Origin: JBOGCH01 sp051656645
GTDB taxonomy: Bacteria; Bacteroidota; Bacteroidia; Bacteroidales; Marinifilaceae
NCBI GenBank assembly: GCA_051656645.1
Contig: JBOGCH010000005.1
Coordinates: 62,001-126,000, forward strand
Length of the DNA stretch: 64,000 bases
Direction of reading: 5' to 3'
Both the position numbers and the translations under genes were made by a program. Position 1 is the stretch's first letter; every line of letters starts with the position of its first letter. The notes beneath the pieces are model-generated. The model did no database searches. It had not been told where the DNA came from and saw only the letters and a list, made by a program, of their open reading frames with translations. Below, one piece after another: positions 15,755-24,114 of the stretch.

Positions 15755-17230
15755 ATGGGTAAGTTTTTAACTTCAAGAAGTGAAGATTATTCACAATGGT
15801 ACAACGAACTTGTATCAAAAGCGGGTTTAGCTGAGAATTCGGCAGTGCGTGGATGTATGGTTATTAAACCTTATGGATATGCAATATGGGAGAAAATGCA
15901 ACAACAACTAGACAAAATGTTTAAGGAAACAGGTCATGTTAACGCATATTTTCCATTATTAATACCTAAATCATTCTTTTCAAAAGAGGCGGATCACGTT
16001 GAAGGTTTTGCTAAAGAGTGTGCCGTAGTTACGCATTACCGTTTGATGAATGATCCTAATGGAAATGGTGTAGTAGTTGATCCAGATGCTAAACTTGAAG
16101 AAGAATTGATTATCCGTCCAACTTCTGAAACAATTATTTGGAATACTTATAAAAACTGGATTCAATCCTATAGAGATCTTCCAATTTTATGTAACCAATG
16201 GGCAAACGTAATGCGTTGGGAGATGAGAACCCGTATGTTTTTACGTACAGCTGAGTTTTTGTGGCAAGAAGGGCATACTGCCCATGCAACGCAACAAGAG
16301 GCGTTAGAGGAAGCAGATAAAATGATTCGTGTTTATTCGGAATTTGCTCAAAATTGGATGGCCGTTCCTGTTATTATGGGAGCTAAAAGTGCTAACGAGC
16401 GTTTTGCAGGAGCATTAGAAACATATACAATTGAGGCATTAATGCAAGATGGTAAAGCTTTACAATCTGGAACGTCTCACTTTTTAGGGCAAAATTTTGC
16501 GAAAGCATTCGATGTGAAGTTTGCGACTAAAGAGGGAGGTTTGGATTATGTATGGGCAACATCTTGGGGTGTGTCAACACGTTTAATGGGTGCTTTAATT
16601 ATGGCCCATTCTGATGATAAAGGATTAGTGCTTCCTCCAAAATTAGCACCATTACAGGTTGTTATTGTACCAATATACCGCAGTCAAGAAGGTTTGGAAG
16701 CAATAAAGGCTAAAATAGAGCCTGTAGTGCAAGCATTGAAGGCAAATGGAATCAGTGTGAAATTTGATGACAGTGATAACCAAAAACCAGGATGGAAATT
16801 TGCAGAATATGAGTTGAAAGGTGTACCAGTGCGTTTAGCAATGGGTGAGCGTGATTTGCAAAATGGAACAATTGAGGTTGCAAGACGCGATACATTAACT
16901 AAGGAGTCTGTAAGCTTTGAAGGTATTGCTGAGTATGTAGAAAAGTTGTTGGAAGATATTCAACAAAATATATTCACAAAAGCGGAAACTTTCCGTGACG
17001 AAATGATAACTAAAGTAGACACCTATGATGAGTTCAAAGAACTTCTAGAATCTAAGGGTGGATTCTTATTGTGTCACTGGGATGGAACTCCTGAAACAGA
17101 AGAATTAATTAAGCAAGAAACAAAAGCAACTATACGTTGTATTCCTTTCGATTTTGGAGATGAAGAAGGCGTATGTATGGTGACAGGAAAACCATCGCAC
17201 AAACGTGTGTTGTTTGCAAAAGCTTATTAA
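15755..17230 (+). CDS. proS: Prolyl-tRNA synthetase, eukaryote/archaeal-like type
   Basis: Class II synthetase charging tRNA-Pro. At 491 residues with no INS editing insertion between motifs 2 and 3, and with a C-terminal extension ending in Lys-Ala-Tyr, it is the eukaryote/archaeon-like ProS rather than the bacterial 570-residue form. Motifs visible: RPTSETIIW, the motif 2 loop MRWEMRTRMFLRTAEFLWQEGHTAH, and GTSHFLGQNFAKAFD with WATSWGVSTR. The lack of an editing domain implies that mischarged Ala-tRNA-Pro, if it arises, must be cleared by a separate factor; none is in this window. A hairpin follows the gene. Confidence 0.96.
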   Translation: MGKFLTSRSEDYSQWYNELVSKAGLAENSAVRGCMVIKPYGYAIWEKMQQQLDKMFKETGHVNAYFPLLIPKSFFSKEADHVEGFAKECAVVTHYRLMNDPNGNGVVVDPDAKLEEELIIRPTSETIIWNTYKNWIQSYRDLPILCNQWANVMRWEMRTRMFLRTAEFLWQEGHTAHATQQEALEEADKMIRVYSEFAQNWMAVPVIMGAKSANERFAGALETYTIEALMQDGKALQSGTSHFLGQNFAKAFDVKFATKEGGLDYVWATSWGVSTRLMGALIMAHSDDKGLVLPPKLAPLQVVIVPIYRSQEGLEAIKAKIEPVVQALKANGISVKFDDSDNQKPGWKFAEYELKGVPVRLAMGERDLQNGTIEVARRDTLTKESVSFEGIAEYVEKLLEDIQQNIFTKAETFRDEMITKVDTYDEFKELLESKGGFLLCHWDGTPETEELIKQETKATIRCIPFDFGDEEGVCMVTGKPSHKRVLFAKAY

Positions 17231-17247
17231 GAATAATATAAGTACTA

Positions 17248-17276
17248 GTCGTCAGATGTATATATCATCTGACGAC
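17248..17276 (+). terminator. Hairpin after proS
   Basis: Perfect 11-bp stem (17248-17258 with 17266-17276). It lacks a following T run, so it may be a weak terminator or a 3'-end stabiliser before the next gene. Confidence 0.45.
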
Positions 17277-17305
17277 AATATATTGTTGAACCAATTTACA
17301 AAAAT

Positions 17306-18478
17306 ATGGACGAAGTTGTCGAACGATTTTTAAGATATTCCATAAGCGATAATACTAATGAAACGGTCTTGTCTCTTAACTCATTGCTTCAGAAGGAAAT
17401 GATAGAAATAGGAATGGAGGATGTAAAGATTGATGAGAATGGGAATGTTATAGGGTATATACCGTCGACAATGAAACGTGAAGTGGCTACTGTTGGATTC
17501 TTTGCTTTTATGGATGAAGCAAACAGTTATGCAGAACAGATGATTCAGCTAACATCCGCGTACCATGGTAATGATATTGTTATTAATAAAATCACAAGTT
17601 TAAGCACCGAAGAAAATCCGGAGCTTAAGAATTATATCAATGATACGATAATAACTTTTGATAGACACGATACTATTACAGCCAAGCACAAATTGGGTGT
17701 TGCAGAAATCATGTCATCAATGAAATGTATTATAGATACTCCCGAGTTACAGCATGGGCGTATAGGTGTATGTTTTCTTGCGGATAATATGAAACGTGAG
17801 GATATTGCAAAGTTTGCAGTTAAAACTTTGGGTATAAAGTATGCTTATTTCCTACAAGCTAATAACATGGGAGAGTTGCGATGTGATAATTTTAATAAGG
17901 CAATAGCAAATGTTTGTTTCAAAGGACGTGACGACAAAGGCTGTAAAAGTGCAATTAATGCCATTCACATTGCGAAAGAGTTCATGGAAGAGATTCCACA
18001 AAAAGAACTTAAAGAACGCTCAACAGGTTATGAGGGATACTATAACTTGTCTTCAATTACCGGTGCAATGAGTGAAGCACATATTGAAATAGAGTTATGT
18101 GATTTTGATAAGGAACGTTTTGAGTGGCGAAAAGGACGTATTCTCAATGGAATAAGTGAGTTTACGAAACGATATGATTTACCTGTAGACTTTACAATTA
18201 CAGATCAGTTTTATAATAGAAAAGATAAAATTGAACAGGTAAATTACATTGTGGAGATTGCCAAACGGGCTATGGATGGAGTCCAAATAAAGCCTATAGT
18301 AAAACCCTATAGAGGAGTGCCTCAAAGTGCCAAACTTACTTATATGGGCTTACCAACCATAGATTTATGGACGGGAGTTTATAATGGAGGTACAAAACTA
18401 GAGTATATTCCTACATCTGTAATGCAGAAAAGTGTTGAAGTGATTGTGAAGATTGTTGAATTGTGTGGTCAGATATAA
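17306..18478 (+). CDS. Peptidase-T-like (M20B) protein without metal ligands, probable pseudo-peptidase
   Basis: A 390-residue protein that aligns end to end with PepT tripeptidases, from memory of the family: MDEVVERFLRYSISD start, GVAEIMSSM, STGYEGYYNLSSI, DFDKERFEWRK, KPYRGVPQSAKLTYMGLP and an EVIVKIVE end. At the places where PepT binds its two zinc ions the residues differ: AHMDT is AFMDE (67-71), GADDKAG is TAKHKLG (125-131), PDEEIG is ADNMKR (159-164), VDGGE is QANNM (184-188), the dimer-contact HPG motif is DKG (210-212), GGTDGA is GVPQSA (337-342) and GGHNFHG is GVYNGG (357-362). Only Asp70 of the ligand set seems kept. The reading frame is intact with normal codon use, so it looks maintained for a non-catalytic role such as peptide binding or a regulatory partner. 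It stands alone after proS. Confidence 0.82.
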   Translation: MDEVVERFLRYSISDNTNETVLSLNSLLQKEMIEIGMEDVKIDENGNVIGYIPSTMKREVATVGFFAFMDEANSYAEQMIQLTSAYHGNDIVINKITSLSTEENPELKNYINDTIITFDRHDTITAKHKLGVAEIMSSMKCIIDTPELQHGRIGVCFLADNMKREDIAKFAVKTLGIKYAYFLQANNMGELRCDNFNKAIANVCFKGRDDKGCKSAINAIHIAKEFMEEIPQKELKERSTGYEGYYNLSSITGAMSEAHIEIELCDFDKERFEWRKGRILNGISEFTKRYDLPVDFTITDQFYNRKDKIEQVNYIVEIAKRAMDGVQIKPIVKPYRGVPQSAKLTYMGLPTIDLWTGVYNGGTKLEYIPTSVMQKSVEVIVKIVELCGQI

Positions 18479-18609
18479 AATGCGTAGCGATAAATAAGTA
18501 GAAAAACCTATCATAATTATTGCTTATACGTATGGTTTTTGATGACACTTTCAATTAATTTGCATATCGATGATAACTTAAACTGATAAACTGATTATTA
18601 AGCTTAGAT

Positions 18610-19611
18610 ATGCTAAATTATAAAAGAGTTATAAAGGGATTTTTTTTAATATCATTGTCAATTGTTGCAAATATTACTATTGGCAATGATTTTTTATTTG
18701 CTTCCCAACGGGCTAAGTTTACTCCGCAACTGGATGAAAACTATAAAGGACAAATTCAATTGTCCGGGGCTTTTGCACTGTATCCTATGGCAGTACGTTG
18801 GGCAGAAGAGTTTAAAAAAATATATCCCAAAATCCGCATAGACATATCGGCAGGTGGTGCCGGTAAAGGGATTACCGATGCTTTATCCGGAATGGTGGAC
18901 ATTGGAATGGTTTCTCGAGACATTTATCCGGAGGAAGAGGCCAAAGGTTTATTTCATATTTCGGTTGTTAAGGATGCTATTGTAATAACAATGAATAGCA
19001 ATAATCCGTTATTTGCAGAAATACAACAAAAAGGTATTACTCCCGAAACTGCTTATGAATTGTGGGGGAAGGGTGAAATGAAGACCTGGGGACAATTTCT
19101 AGGTACTAATAGCAAAATACCTATTCATGTGTACACTCGTTCAGACGCATGTGGAGCAGCGGAAACATTTGCAGCCTGGATTAATATAAAACAGGAGGAC
19201 TTAGAAGGGACAGCTGTATATGGCGATCCCGGGGTTACGTCTGTAATACAGAGAGATAAATTGGGTATAGGTTATAACAATTTGGCCTATGCGTATGATT
19301 TAATAACTCAACTGCCATATAATGGCATTGCGGTTTGTCCTATAGATTTAAATGGCAATGGGAAGATTGATGAAGATGAAGCATTCTATGCCAATAGTAA
19401 ATTGTTAAATGAGGCGATAGCTACAGGAAAGTATCCATCGCCGCCGGCACGGGATTTGTATTTTGTTAGCAAAGGTGTTCCACAGCGTAAAGAAGTGATG
19501 GAATTTTTTCGCTTTGTATTAACGAAGGGACAGGATTATGCACATGAAGTTGCCTATGTTCCCTTATCGAATGAATGCGTAGATGCCCAATTGTCAAAAC
19601 TTTCAAAATAA
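18610..19611 (+). CDS. pstS: Phosphate ABC transporter, substrate-binding protein PstS
   Basis: A 333-residue exported phosphate-binding protein delivering phosphate to the PstCA channel. N-terminal hydrophobic export segment at about 8-30. Family segments: LSGAFALYPMAVRWAEEF, SAGGAGKGITDALSG and TRSDACGAAETFAAW. A canonical EF-hand-type loop, DLNGNGKIDEDE at 246-257 (ligands at 1, 3, 5, 9 and 12), is inserted near the C-terminal lobe, suggesting bound calcium; E. coli PstS lacks it. First gene of pstSCAB. No known Pho box is recognisable upstream, and no phoU follows. Confidence 0.92.
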   Translation: MLNYKRVIKGFFLISLSIVANITIGNDFLFASQRAKFTPQLDENYKGQIQLSGAFALYPMAVRWAEEFKKIYPKIRIDISAGGAGKGITDALSGMVDIGMVSRDIYPEEEAKGLFHISVVKDAIVITMNSNNPLFAEIQQKGITPETAYELWGKGEMKTWGQFLGTNSKIPIHVYTRSDACGAAETFAAWINIKQEDLEGTAVYGDPGVTSVIQRDKLGIGYNNLAYAYDLITQLPYNGIAVCPIDLNGNGKIDEDEAFYANSKLLNEAIATGKYPSPPARDLYFVSKGVPQRKEVMEFFRFVLTKGQDYAHEVAYVPLSNECVDAQLSKLSK

Positions 19612-19636
19612 TATTGACGTGTCAGAAACATATAAT

Positions 19637-20581
19637 ATGATAAAAGAAAAAACAAACATTAAACAGGATTGTTCAACAACAAGTAGGTTGTTACGCTATC
19701 GTCTGTTTAAAGATAAGGTTGCGCGTTCGGTAATGCTTACGCTATTACTTTTGTCTTTATTATTAGTTGTTTTTATTACCCTTGGCCTTATAGTAAAGTC
19801 CTATCCTATATTGGAGGAGAAACCTTTGTGGGATTTATTATCGGGTTCTAGATGGAAGCCAATGAAAGGTGAATTTGGCTTTTTGCCGTTTATCCTTGGT
19901 ACTGTTTGGGTTACGTTGATTGCTATTACATGGACATTACCTGTATCCTTATTTACGGCCATGTACCTAACTGAAGAAGCTAAGCCGTATATGAAAAAAA
20001 TAGTTTTTCCAACACTTGACATTCTTGCGGGGCTTCCGTCAGTAGTTTATGGTGTTTGGGGAATCCTGGTAGTAATTCCTTGGATATCGGATCGGTTAGC
20101 TCCTCGTTTTGTTGAGTACTCTACGGGTTATTCAACACTTGCAGGAGGGATTGTATTGGGGATTATGATATTGCCTTTATTGGTAAGTTTGTTTGTTGAG
20201 TTGTTTAGTTCTGTTCCAAGAGAGTTGCGCGAGGCATCGCAATCGTTAGGGGCTACACAATGGCAAACTATTCGATATGTTTTGTTACGTCGGAGTTTTC
20301 CGGGTATTATAGCGTCTGTTACGTTGGCAATTTCACGGGCTATGGGAGAGACAATAGCAGTGTTAATGGTGTGTGGTAATATAGTACAAATACCTTATTC
20401 CCTTTTTGATGGTTGTTACCCGTTGCCTGCTTTAATTGCAAATAATTATGGGGAGATGCTTTCTTTACCGTTATATGACTCGGCTTTAATGCTTGCAGCA
20501 CTTATCTTACTTGTTGTAGTGGTGTTGTTCAATGTCACTTCTCGTTTAATACTTATAAAAATTGAAAGGAGTATTGCCTGA
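19637..20581 (+). CDS. pstC: Phosphate ABC transporter permease PstC
   Basis: A 314-residue inner-membrane permease with about six membrane segments and the ABC permease EAA loop (ELREASQSLGATQWQTIRYV). It pairs with PstA to form the channel. The start at 19637 (MIKEKTN) is preferred over an in-frame ATG at 19583 lying inside pstS. It ends in TGATG, where its stop overlaps the pstA start by one base, so translation is coupled. Confidence 0.92.
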   Translation: MIKEKTNIKQDCSTTSRLLRYRLFKDKVARSVMLTLLLLSLLLVVFITLGLIVKSYPILEEKPLWDLLSGSRWKPMKGEFGFLPFILGTVWVTLIAITWTLPVSLFTAMYLTEEAKPYMKKIVFPTLDILAGLPSVVYGVWGILVVIPWISDRLAPRFVEYSTGYSTLAGGIVLGIMILPLLVSLFVELFSSVPRELREASQSLGATQWQTIRYVLLRRSFPGIIASVTLAISRAMGETIAVLMVCGNIVQIPYSLFDGCYPLPALIANNYGEMLSLPLYDSALMLAALILLVVVVLFNVTSRLILIKIERSIA

Positions 20582-21435
20582 TGAAAACCATAAAGATGAA
20601 ATTTGTAATGAATGTGCTAATGAAGATTGTAATGCGAATTACAACTTTAATAGTATTTTTTTGCGTGGCAAGTATATTATTTACCATTGTTCAAAAAGGC
20701 TCAAAGGCGTTGACATGGGACATGATTACAAAACTTCCGGGCGGTGGTTTCTATATTGGTAGAGATGGAGGAGTGCTAAATGCCATAATAGGATCCTTGT
20801 ATATTGTGGGAGCATCTACAATTATTGGATTGATGATAAGCATACCTGTAGTATTTTATCTTAATGTATATATGAAGAAAAATTCACCATTCGCGTCAGT
20901 TATGCGTTTGGGGTATGATATATTATTTGGAATTCCTTCTATTGTATATGGAGCTTTTGCATTTACGTTAATGATATTTTTTGGAATGAAAACTTCATTA
21001 CTTGGTGGGATAATTGTGATAACGTTGCTTATTATCCCCATATTTATTCGTACAATGGATGAGATAGCAAGAGAAATGCCAACGGATATGTTAAATGCGG
21101 CCTATTCGCTTGGGGCAACACGGTATGAGACAATAAAGGTGGTTGTTCGTCAAATAGCTCCCGGTATTGCAACAGCAACATTATTATCTATAGGACGAGC
21201 TATTGGCGATGCGGCTGCAGTGTTATTGACGGCGGGATATACAGATTATATACCTACTTCGTTAAGTCAGCCCGCGGCGACATTACCATTAGCTGTATTT
21301 TTTCAATTAAATAGTCCGATACCTGCTGTTCAGGAGCGTGCCTATGCTGCCGCACTAATACTGACAATTATAATATTGTTTTTAAGTATTCTTGGACGTT
21401 TCTTTACAAATAAGTTTTCAAAAAATAAAATATAA
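20581..21435 (+). CDS. pstA: Phosphate ABC transporter permease PstA
   Basis: A 284-residue permease, partner of PstC, with the EAA motif MLNAAYSLGATRYETIKVVV near residue 170 and the characteristic PAATLPLAVF segment before the last membrane helix. The start overlaps the pstC stop. The ATP-binding gene pstB follows after 6 bases. Confidence 0.92.
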   Translation: MKTIKMKFVMNVLMKIVMRITTLIVFFCVASILFTIVQKGSKALTWDMITKLPGGGFYIGRDGGVLNAIIGSLYIVGASTIIGLMISIPVVFYLNVYMKKNSPFASVMRLGYDILFGIPSIVYGAFAFTLMIFFGMKTSLLGGIIVITLLIIPIFIRTMDEIAREMPTDMLNAAYSLGATRYETIKVVVRQIAPGIATATLLSIGRAIGDAAAVLLTAGYTDYIPTSLSQPAATLPLAVFFQLNSPIPAVQERAYAAALILTIIILFLSILGRFFTNKFSKNKI

Positions 21436-21441
21436 TTTGAG

Positions 21442-22329
21442 ATGACTAAAAAAAATAGTTTTAGTTTTTCTTTTCTGCGAGAGAAAATAGAAGCCCATTT
21501 TGGCGAACAAGATAGTGCGATTCTCAAAGGCGATGAATTTCGCCCCAATGCAAAGTTCTCTACAAATAATGAAGAGCGCTCGGATTTGGTGGTGAAAAAT
21601 TTGAATGTTACCATATCGGGGAAGGAGATATTGAAGAATGTTACAACAACGTTCCCGGATAAAAAGATTACGTGTATCATTGGTCCGTCTGGTTGTGGTA
21701 AATCGACTTTGCTAAAATGTTTGAACCGACTTATGGATACATCTGCCGATATACATATTGCCGGAAGTGTTAAAGTGGACGGAGAGGATTTATATGCAAA
21801 AGGTGTTGAGTTGACTCATATTAGACGAAAAATAGGTTTACTGTCTCAACGTCCATGTCCGCTACCAATGTCTATTTATGATAATATTGCTTATGGATGT
21901 CGTATTCATGGAATTACAGGACGTAAGGAGTTGAATGAGATTGTACATTATTATTTGCAAGCAGCGGGACTATGGGAAGAGGTAAAAGACAGACTGCATA
22001 CTCCAGCGTCGCGTATGTCCATTGGACAGCAACAACGCTTGTGTTTGGCTCGTGGATTAGCCGTTGAACCTCATTATATATTGGCGGATGAAGCTACATC
22101 GGCACTTGACCCAATATCGAGTAAAACTATTGAGGACTTATTTCTAAAGTTGAAAGAGGAATATTCAATAATTATGGTTACCCATACACTACGTCAGGCG
22201 TTACGTATTGCGGATTATGTGATATTTATGTATATGGGTGAAGTGATTGAAGCAGGAAATGCGAAGGATATTTTTAATAACCCACAGAACGAATTAACAC
22301 AAAAATATTTATCGGGAGTATTTAGTTAA
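21442..22329 (+). CDS. pstB: Phosphate ABC transporter ATP-binding protein PstB
   Basis: A 295-residue ATPase energising phosphate uptake. Walker A GPSGCGKST (about 82-90), PstB-type LNRLMD, Q-loop LLSQRPCPLPMSIYDNI, signature MSIGQQQR and Walker B ILADEATSALDP. Two small departures: the signature has Ile where most PstB have Gly-Gly-Gln, and Ala replaces Pro after the catalytic Glu. A roughly 45-residue hydrophilic N-terminal extension precedes the ABC domain. Last of the pst genes, but cysH follows after 18 bases with no terminator. Confidence 0.92.
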   Translation: MTKKNSFSFSFLREKIEAHFGEQDSAILKGDEFRPNAKFSTNNEERSDLVVKNLNVTISGKEILKNVTTTFPDKKITCIIGPSGCGKSTLLKCLNRLMDTSADIHIAGSVKVDGEDLYAKGVELTHIRRKIGLLSQRPCPLPMSIYDNIAYGCRIHGITGRKELNEIVHYYLQAAGLWEEVKDRLHTPASRMSIGQQQRLCLARGLAVEPHYILADEATSALDPISSKTIEDLFLKLKEEYSIIMVTHTLRQALRIADYVIFMYMGEVIEAGNAKDIFNNPQNELTQKYLSGVFS

Positions 22330-22347
22330 CAATATAATTGGTGTGTC

Positions 22348-23061
22348 ATGATGAATCAAGAAATGATCAATAATCTAAACAATCAGTTTCAGGATGCAAC
22401 TCCGGAGGAACTATTGTCATATTTTCTTACGCTGTATAGAGGCGATATAGCCCTAGCGTCTAGTTTGAGCTTGGAAGATCAGGTGTTAACACATATGATT
22501 GCCAATATCGATAAGTTTACAAAAATATTTACGCTTGACACCGGACGTCTTTTCCCGGAAACGTATAGTCTTATTGCTCGTACTGAAATGAATTACGGAC
22601 TTAAGATAAAAATATATTTCCCTAACTATAAGTCAGTGGAAAGAATGTGCAACACCAATGGAATTAATTTATTTTACGATAGCATTGAAAATAGAAAACT
22701 ATGTTGTGAGATACGTAAAATAGAACCATTGCGAAGAGCGTTTAAAGGCCTTAAAGTGTGGATTTGTGGTTTGCGAAAAGAGCAGTCGATAACACGCCAT
22801 GAGAGTCGTTTAATAGAGTGGGATAGAGCGAATAAGTTGTTGAAAATTAATCCTCTTATTGGATGGACAGAACAACAAGTGTGGGATTATATTCATGCCA
22901 ATGCTATTCCATACAACAAGCTACATGAACAAGGTTTTCCAAGTATAGGTTGTCAGCCATGTACCAGAGCCGTTGAAAAAGGCGAGGATATTCGTGCCGG
23001 CCGTTGGTGGTGGGAATCGCCTGAACATAGAGAATGCGGTTTACATAAACACAAAAAATAA
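22348..23061 (+). CDS. cysH: APS/PAPS reductase (CysH family) with iron-sulfur cysteines
   Basis: A 237-residue adenylyl-sulfate reductase-family enzyme of assimilatory sulfate reduction. The nucleotide loop is ASSLSLEDQVLTHM, and TLDTGRLFPETY follows. The paired CC at 119-120 together with CQPC at 202-205 are the four ligands of the [4Fe-4S] cluster of APS-type reductases, and the catalytic Cys230 lies in ECGLH. The cluster cysteines favour APS over PAPS as substrate. It follows pstB by 18 bases, and a transporter gene follows after 6 bases. No sulfurylase or sulfite reductase genes are in the window. Confidence 0.9.
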   Translation: MMNQEMINNLNNQFQDATPEELLSYFLTLYRGDIALASSLSLEDQVLTHMIANIDKFTKIFTLDTGRLFPETYSLIARTEMNYGLKIKIYFPNYKSVERMCNTNGINLFYDSIENRKLCCEIRKIEPLRRAFKGLKVWICGLRKEQSITRHESRLIEWDRANKLLKINPLIGWTEQQVWDYIHANAIPYNKLHEQGFPSIGCQPCTRAVEKGEDIRAGRWWWESPEHRECGLHKHKK

Positions 23062-23067
23062 AGAGTA

Positions 23068-23979
23068 ATGACTCAAAAAATAAGACCATTTATGCTTCCC
23101 TTTGCAATGCTAACGGGAGGCATATTTTATGAATTCTTTTCTCGAATATCATTCCTTTCTCCATGGGTGATTTTTCTAATCCTTTTTCTTACGTATTGTA
23201 GATTTGCAATTAAAGAGTTTAAATTTACACGTCTACATTGGGGATTAATATTATTCCAAATTATTACAAGTGCATTACTATATGTTGGATTGTCTGTTTG
23301 GGATCAGACCTTGGCGCAGGGGGTAATGATTTGTGTATTGGTTCCCACTGCTATGTCCGCACCTGTTGTTACTGGTTTGCTGGGTGGGAGTGTGGTGTTT
23401 GTTGCCGCATATACCTTAATTGGTAATACTGTAATGGCAGTGGTTTCCCCATTTCTGTTTTCTTTAATAGGTACGCATGGAGATTTGTCAGTAGGTGAGG
23501 CGTTTATACAAATATGCTATAAGGTAGTACCCTTATTAGTTTTTCCGTTACTTTTAGCTTTATTTGTTGGGAAATTTTTACCAACGGTAAATGCACAGAT
23601 AAAGAAATATCCGACAATAAGTTTTTATTTATGGAATGTGGGATTAATGCTTGTAACAGGGAAAACGGTCTATTTTTTAGTTACTCATAGCCGTGGCAAT
23701 TATGCAGAGGTAATTCTGATAGCCCTTGTTGTATTGGCTGTTTGCATTATGCAGTTTGCAGTAGGCAAACGATTAGGTGATAAATATGGAGAGCGAATAG
23801 CTGCAGGACAATCATTGGGACAAAAGAATACAATTCTTGCTATATGGATGGCACAAACCTATTTAAATCCACTTGCTTCTATAGGACCTGCTTCCTATGT
23901 ATTGTGGCAAAATATTATAAATAGCTACCAAATGTGGAAAAAGGAGAGAGCATCCACGAAGACGGTATCAATAAAATAG
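23068..23979 (+). CDS. BASS-type (bile acid:sodium symporter family) transporter
   Basis: A 303-residue inner-membrane protein with about nine to ten hydrophobic segments. It shows the BASS hallmark pattern of two discontinuous helices: CVLVPTAMSAPVVTGLLGG in the first half and AAGQSLGQKNTILAIWMAQ in the second. Substrates in this superfamily range from organic anions to arsenite. Position 6 bases after cysH suggests a sulfur compound or another anion, which is inference only. A terminator follows at 24011. Confidence 0.78.
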   Translation: MTQKIRPFMLPFAMLTGGIFYEFFSRISFLSPWVIFLILFLTYCRFAIKEFKFTRLHWGLILFQIITSALLYVGLSVWDQTLAQGVMICVLVPTAMSAPVVTGLLGGSVVFVAAYTLIGNTVMAVVSPFLFSLIGTHGDLSVGEAFIQICYKVVPLLVFPLLLALFVGKFLPTVNAQIKKYPTISFYLWNVGLMLVTGKTVYFLVTHSRGNYAEVILIALVVLAVCIMQFAVGKRLGDKYGERIAAGQSLGQKNTILAIWMAQTYLNPLASIGPASYVLWQNIINSYQMWKKERASTKTVSIK

Positions 23980-24010
23980 CTATTATATACGTTTGATATG
24001 CTGTAAACAC

Positions 24011-24057
24011 TTAAAGATGGTTATCCATTTCTTGTAGAAATGAGTAGCCATCTTTAA
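24011..24057 (+). terminator. Terminator after the pst-cysH-transporter run
   Basis: A 22-base arm (24011-24032) pairs with 24036-24057, the outer 10 bp perfectly (TTAAAGATGG/CCATCTTTAA), the inner part with mismatches. No other strong hairpin lies between pstS and here. Confidence 0.65.
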
Positions 24058-24114
24058 TTATTTAATATATATTTCTATCTTTATCCAAATTTATAATCAA
24101 TAAGTTCACTATTT

